Source: Halomonas halophila
GTDB lineage: Bacteria; Pseudomonadota; Gammaproteobacteria; Pseudomonadales; Halomonadaceae
Direction: 5' to 3'
Assembly (NCBI RefSeq): GCF_030406665.1
Contig: NZ_CP129121.1
Location: forward strand, 248,001 to 312,000
DNA: 64,000 nucleotides
Part shown: positions 57,769 through 64,000 of the stretch, one piece after another
Layout: each line of letters begins with the position of its first letter
Numbering within the stretch: the first letter of the stretch is position 1
Program-made: the position numbers and the translations under genes
Notes under the pieces: model-generated
Told to the model about the DNA's origin: nothing
What the model saw: only the letters and a program-made list of their open reading frames with translations
Databases searched by the model: none

Positions 57769-57796
57769 TTGACACGACGCGTCGATCACGTAGAAT
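57769..57796 (+). promoter_or_regulatory. rRNA promoter P2
   Basis: TTGACA, 16-base spacer, TAGAAT. The spacer matches P1 in length, giving the usual tandem pair. Confidence 0.85.
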
Positions 57797-57841
57797 ACGC
57801 TTTCCTTGCGAGGCACTGGCCAAGTGGCCGGTAACGCAAGA

Positions 57842-57853
57842 TGCTCTTTAACA
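57842..57853 (+). promoter_or_regulatory. rRNA antitermination boxA
   Basis: TGCTCTTTAACA, the canonical boxA for Nus-factor antitermination. A second GCTCTTTAACAA lies before 23S at 59981-59992. Confidence 0.9.
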
Positions 57854-57988
57854 ATCGATCAGATAATTCATGTGGGCGCTTGTCGGGATGTCGGTGACCA
57901 GTCACTAGATATCAAGACAAGCGACTCGTCAAAGAGACGTTTGAATCTTGAACCAGGTTTGGTTCCACCTTAGGAACTATCAAGCTTT

Positions 57989-59526
<1,538 letters not shown>

Positions 59527-59622
59527 ATCGACGACGTCACCGCCACCCGGCAAGTGTCCACAATGAATTATCTGATCGGCCAGAGCAAAAGACTGTTTGG
59601 GTATAGACCCAGCGTGACCAAT

Positions 59623-59699
<77 letters not shown>

Positions 59700-59721
59700 A
59701 ATTTTATCCAGTACCGCGTTG

Positions 59722-59760
59722 TTTTGTGACTCGCATAGCAGGCTATGCGTCGCCACAAAA
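59722..59760 (+). repeat. Stem-loop in the tRNA-Ile/tRNA-Ala spacer
   Basis: TTTTGTG and CGCATAGC on one side, GCTATGCG and CACAAAA on the other, with a 2-base loop and a small internal bulge. Probably a processing or spacing structure in the pre-rRNA. Confidence 0.7.
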
Positions 59761-59806
59761 CGCCTTGTCCTGAATAAAATTCCCATGTCACGTATGGGTA
59801 TTCAGA

Positions 59807-59882
59807 GGGGCCTTAGCTCAGCTGGGAGAGCGCCTGCCTTGCACGCAGGAGGTCAGCGGTTCGATCCCGCTAGGCTCCACCA
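59807..59882 (+). tRNA. tRNA-Ala (TGC)
   Basis: 76 bases with encoded CCA. Acceptor GGGGCCT pairs with AGGCTCC (one G-T); anticodon TGC in CTTGCAC; T-loop TTCGATC. Confidence 0.98.
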
Positions 59883-59922
59883 CGCTCCACAGGGTCCTGC
59901 AGTCGGTTTTATGTGAATCCGC

Positions 59923-59966
59923 AGTCACAAACGATCATTGCAAAAGGCAATGACACGTTTGTGACT
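59923..59966 (+). repeat. Stem-loop before 23S
   Basis: AGTCACAAACG and CATTGC pair with GCAATG and CGTTTGTGACT. It lies just before the second boxA (59981-59992). Confidence 0.7.
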
Positions 59967-60108
59967 GTCGATTGACAGTCGCTCTTTAACAATGTGAATC
60001 ATGCTGACAAAGTCCCTCTCCTACCCGGGAGAGGGCATGAGATACGTCTCAAGCGTATCCGGCAATTGTCGTGGTTGTCATCGCGGATCAGACCCCTTGG
60101 GGTTATAT

Positions 60109-62995
<2,887 letters not shown>

Positions 62996-63083
62996 ATAAC
63001 ACCCAAGTGGTCTGTGACTGACAACAGACGACAGCGGATACGCGAGAGACATATCTCGTCAGCATGATTCGCATTGCCTTTTT

Positions 63084-63201
63084 CGCCTGACGACCATAGC
63101 GTGCGGGAACCACCTGATCCCATGCCGAACTCAGCAGTGAAACCGCTCAGCGCCGATGGTAGTGTGGGAGTTCCCATGCGAGAGTAGGTCATCGTCAGGC
63201 A
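63084..63201 (+). rRNA. rrf: 5S ribosomal RNA
   Basis: About 118 bases. GCCTGACGA at the 5' end pairs with the 3' GTCAGGC. CCCATGCCGAACTCAG and GCGAGAGTAGG are standard 5S blocks. Confidence 0.96.
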
Positions 63202-63212
63202 CTTATACCGAG

Positions 63213-63244
63213 AAAACCCCGGCTCATCGAGTCGGGGTTTTTTC
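63213..63244 (+). terminator. rRNA operon terminator 1
   Basis: AAAACCCCGGCTC, loop ATC, GAGTCGGGG then T6, 12 bases after 5S. Confidence 0.93.
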
Positions 63245-63271
63245 ATGTCCGAACGTTTAATGTGATCTCCT

Positions 63272-63315
63272 CCAAAAAACGTCCCGTCCTCTTCAAGAGG
63301 GCGGGGCGTTTTTGG
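63272..63315. terminator. Terminator 2, shared with the glyoxalase gene
   Basis: A long stem starting CCAAAAAACG and ending CGTTTTTGG around CCTCTT-CAA-GAGG. It gives a T-run on both strands, so it backs up rRNA termination and ends the minus-strand gene. Confidence 0.9.
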
Positions 63316-63333
63316 TTTGGCTGACACGGTGGA

Positions 63334-63741
63334 TCAGTCCGTGACTTCGTATAGCTCGATCGGAGTGCCGTCGGGATCGGCCAGGAAGGTGAAACGCGCG
63401 CCGGTGAACTCGTCGACGCGGATCGGCTCGGGCGCCGCGCCGCGTGCCTCGAGCAGAGCGACACAGGCATCGAGGTCGGGCGTGGCGAGCGCCAGGTGGC
63501 GAAGCCCGCAGGCCTCGGGGTAGCTAGGACGCGGCGGCGGCGAGGGGAAGGAGAGCAGCTCGAGCTGAATGCCGCCCGGCAGGCGCAGGTCGAGCTTGTG
63601 GCTGTCGCGTTCCTCGCGATAGGCCTCGTTGAGGATTTCGGCGTCCATCACCTCGAGGTAGAAACGTCTGGCGCGTGGGTAGTCGGCGGTGATCAGCGCC
63701 ACGTGGTGCACGCGGCTCAGGGGCAGTCGTGAGTCGGCCAT
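63334..63741 (-). CDS. VOC/glyoxalase-family protein (YaeR type)
   Basis: A vicinal oxygen chelate protein of 135 residues. VHHVALITADYPRARRFYLE opens it, followed by EAYREERDSHKLDLRL, QLELLSFPSPPPRPSYPEAC and the ending FTFLADPDGTPIELYEVTD. It closely matches E. coli YaeR by memory, sometimes labelled GloA2. The VHH, PSYPEACGLRHLA and PIELYE residues are the likely metal ligands. Whether it acts on methylglyoxal is unproven. It ends at the shared terminator beside the rRNA operon and is downstream of hisC on the same strand. Confidence 0.9.
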   Translation of the reverse strand: MADSRLPLSRVHHVALITADYPRARRFYLEVMDAEILNEAYREERDSHKLDLRLPGGIQLELLSFPSPPPRPSYPEACGLRHLALATPDLDACVALLEARGAAPEPIRVDEFTGARFTFLADPDGTPIELYEVTD

Positions 63742-63827
63742 GGGGGCCTCGGTATCGGTCGGGAGAGTATCTGTCCGGCGGGGCGGGCGAGGGGCGTCGA
63801 GCGACGCCCCTGACGTTCAAGGTCGGC

Positions 63828-64000
63828 TCAGCGGCAGAGTTCTTCCAGCACCTCGACCAGGCTGTCCATCTCGTCCTCGGTACCGATGGAGATGCGCAGC
63901 CAGCCGTCCAGCGCCTCGGTGTTGAAGTGACGCACCAGCACGCCGCGCTCGCGCAGGCCGACGAACAGCTGGGCGGCATCCTGCTCGGGGTGGTGCACCA
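63828..64000 (-). CDS. hisC: Histidinol-phosphate aminotransferase, C-terminal part (HisC)
   Basis: The last 57 codons of a gene that runs out of the window. The translated end, including RERGVLVRHFN, GWLRISIGTEDEM and LVEVLEELC, is the small-domain tail of HisC, a PLP enzyme of histidine synthesis; the conserved arginine in RISIG binds the substrate carboxylate in this aminotransferase fold. The GGGGCGTCG/CGACGCCCC hairpin (63791-63810) after the stop may end transcription, though it lacks a T-run. A related class I/II aminotransferase cannot be excluded from the fragment alone. Confidence 0.85.
   Translation of the reverse strand, partial: VHHPEQDAAQLFVGLRERGVLVRHFNTEALDGWLRISIGTEDEMDSLVEVLEELCR

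Larger units (their letters stand above)
57460..57988 (+). other. rRNA operon leader
   Basis: 529 bases without a protein gene. TCGGGGCG/CGCCCCGA (57469-57496) may terminate the lipoprotein gene. The rest holds two promoters, boxA and the 16S processing leader, listed separately. Confidence 0.8.

Overview
The window is high-GC gammaproteobacterial DNA. The 16S rRNA sequence, the Brucella-type RibH2, and the mix of TRAP, sodium-coupled and uronate genes fit Halomonas or a close relative in Halomonadaceae. That placement is from memory of the family, not from a search. I see no insertion sequence, prophage, CRISPR array or defence island. Most of the window is ordinary chromosomal metabolism, with a sugar-catabolic block at the left end.

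Positions 1-19234 are a sugar-acid and pentose region. It opens with the tail of a TRAP permease, then uxuB and uxuA (hexuronate to 2-keto-3-deoxygluconate). Next come five enzymes matching the Caulobacter Weimberg pathway: xylX and xylA on the minus strand; xylB, a sugar-proton symporter, xylD and xylC on the plus strand. A ROK repressor sits between the two arms. Together they would turn D-xylose into 2-oxoglutarate without any kinase. Operator-like palindromes resembling Bacillus XylR boxes lie in front of both arms. A second block follows: HAD phosphatase, 2-ketoacid reductase, KDG-type kinase, LacI regulator and a second HAD phosphatase, with two near-identical LacI operators. A cation exchanger closes the region.

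Positions 19465-39100 hold an alanine/glycine sodium symporter with a divergent HTH regulator, the epd-pgk-fbaA cluster, an LrgA/LrgB pair, a class I aldolase, an FMN-riboswitch-controlled ribH2 and transketolase. Then come metK, ligB, ahcY, an LpxH-like phosphoesterase, an AEC transporter and metF. The theme is the pentose phosphate/glycolysis junction plus the activated-methyl cycle. The 3' end of metF is duplicated in tandem.

Positions 39400-57460 carry a TAXI-TRAP transporter (fused permease plus binding protein), a prlC-yheV-Na/Pi cotransporter run, an NSS transporter, a gamma-carbonic anhydrase and a membrane hydrolase. They also carry a GntR-DctB-DctD operon whose three genes overlap, with lldD diverging from it across clear LldR-type operators, and a lipoprotein built of five beta-sandwich repeats.

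Positions 57460-63315 are a complete rRNA operon: tandem promoters, boxA, 16S, tRNA-Ile(GAT), tRNA-Ala(TGC), 23S, 5S and terminators. The window ends with a glyoxalase-family gene and the 3' end of hisC.
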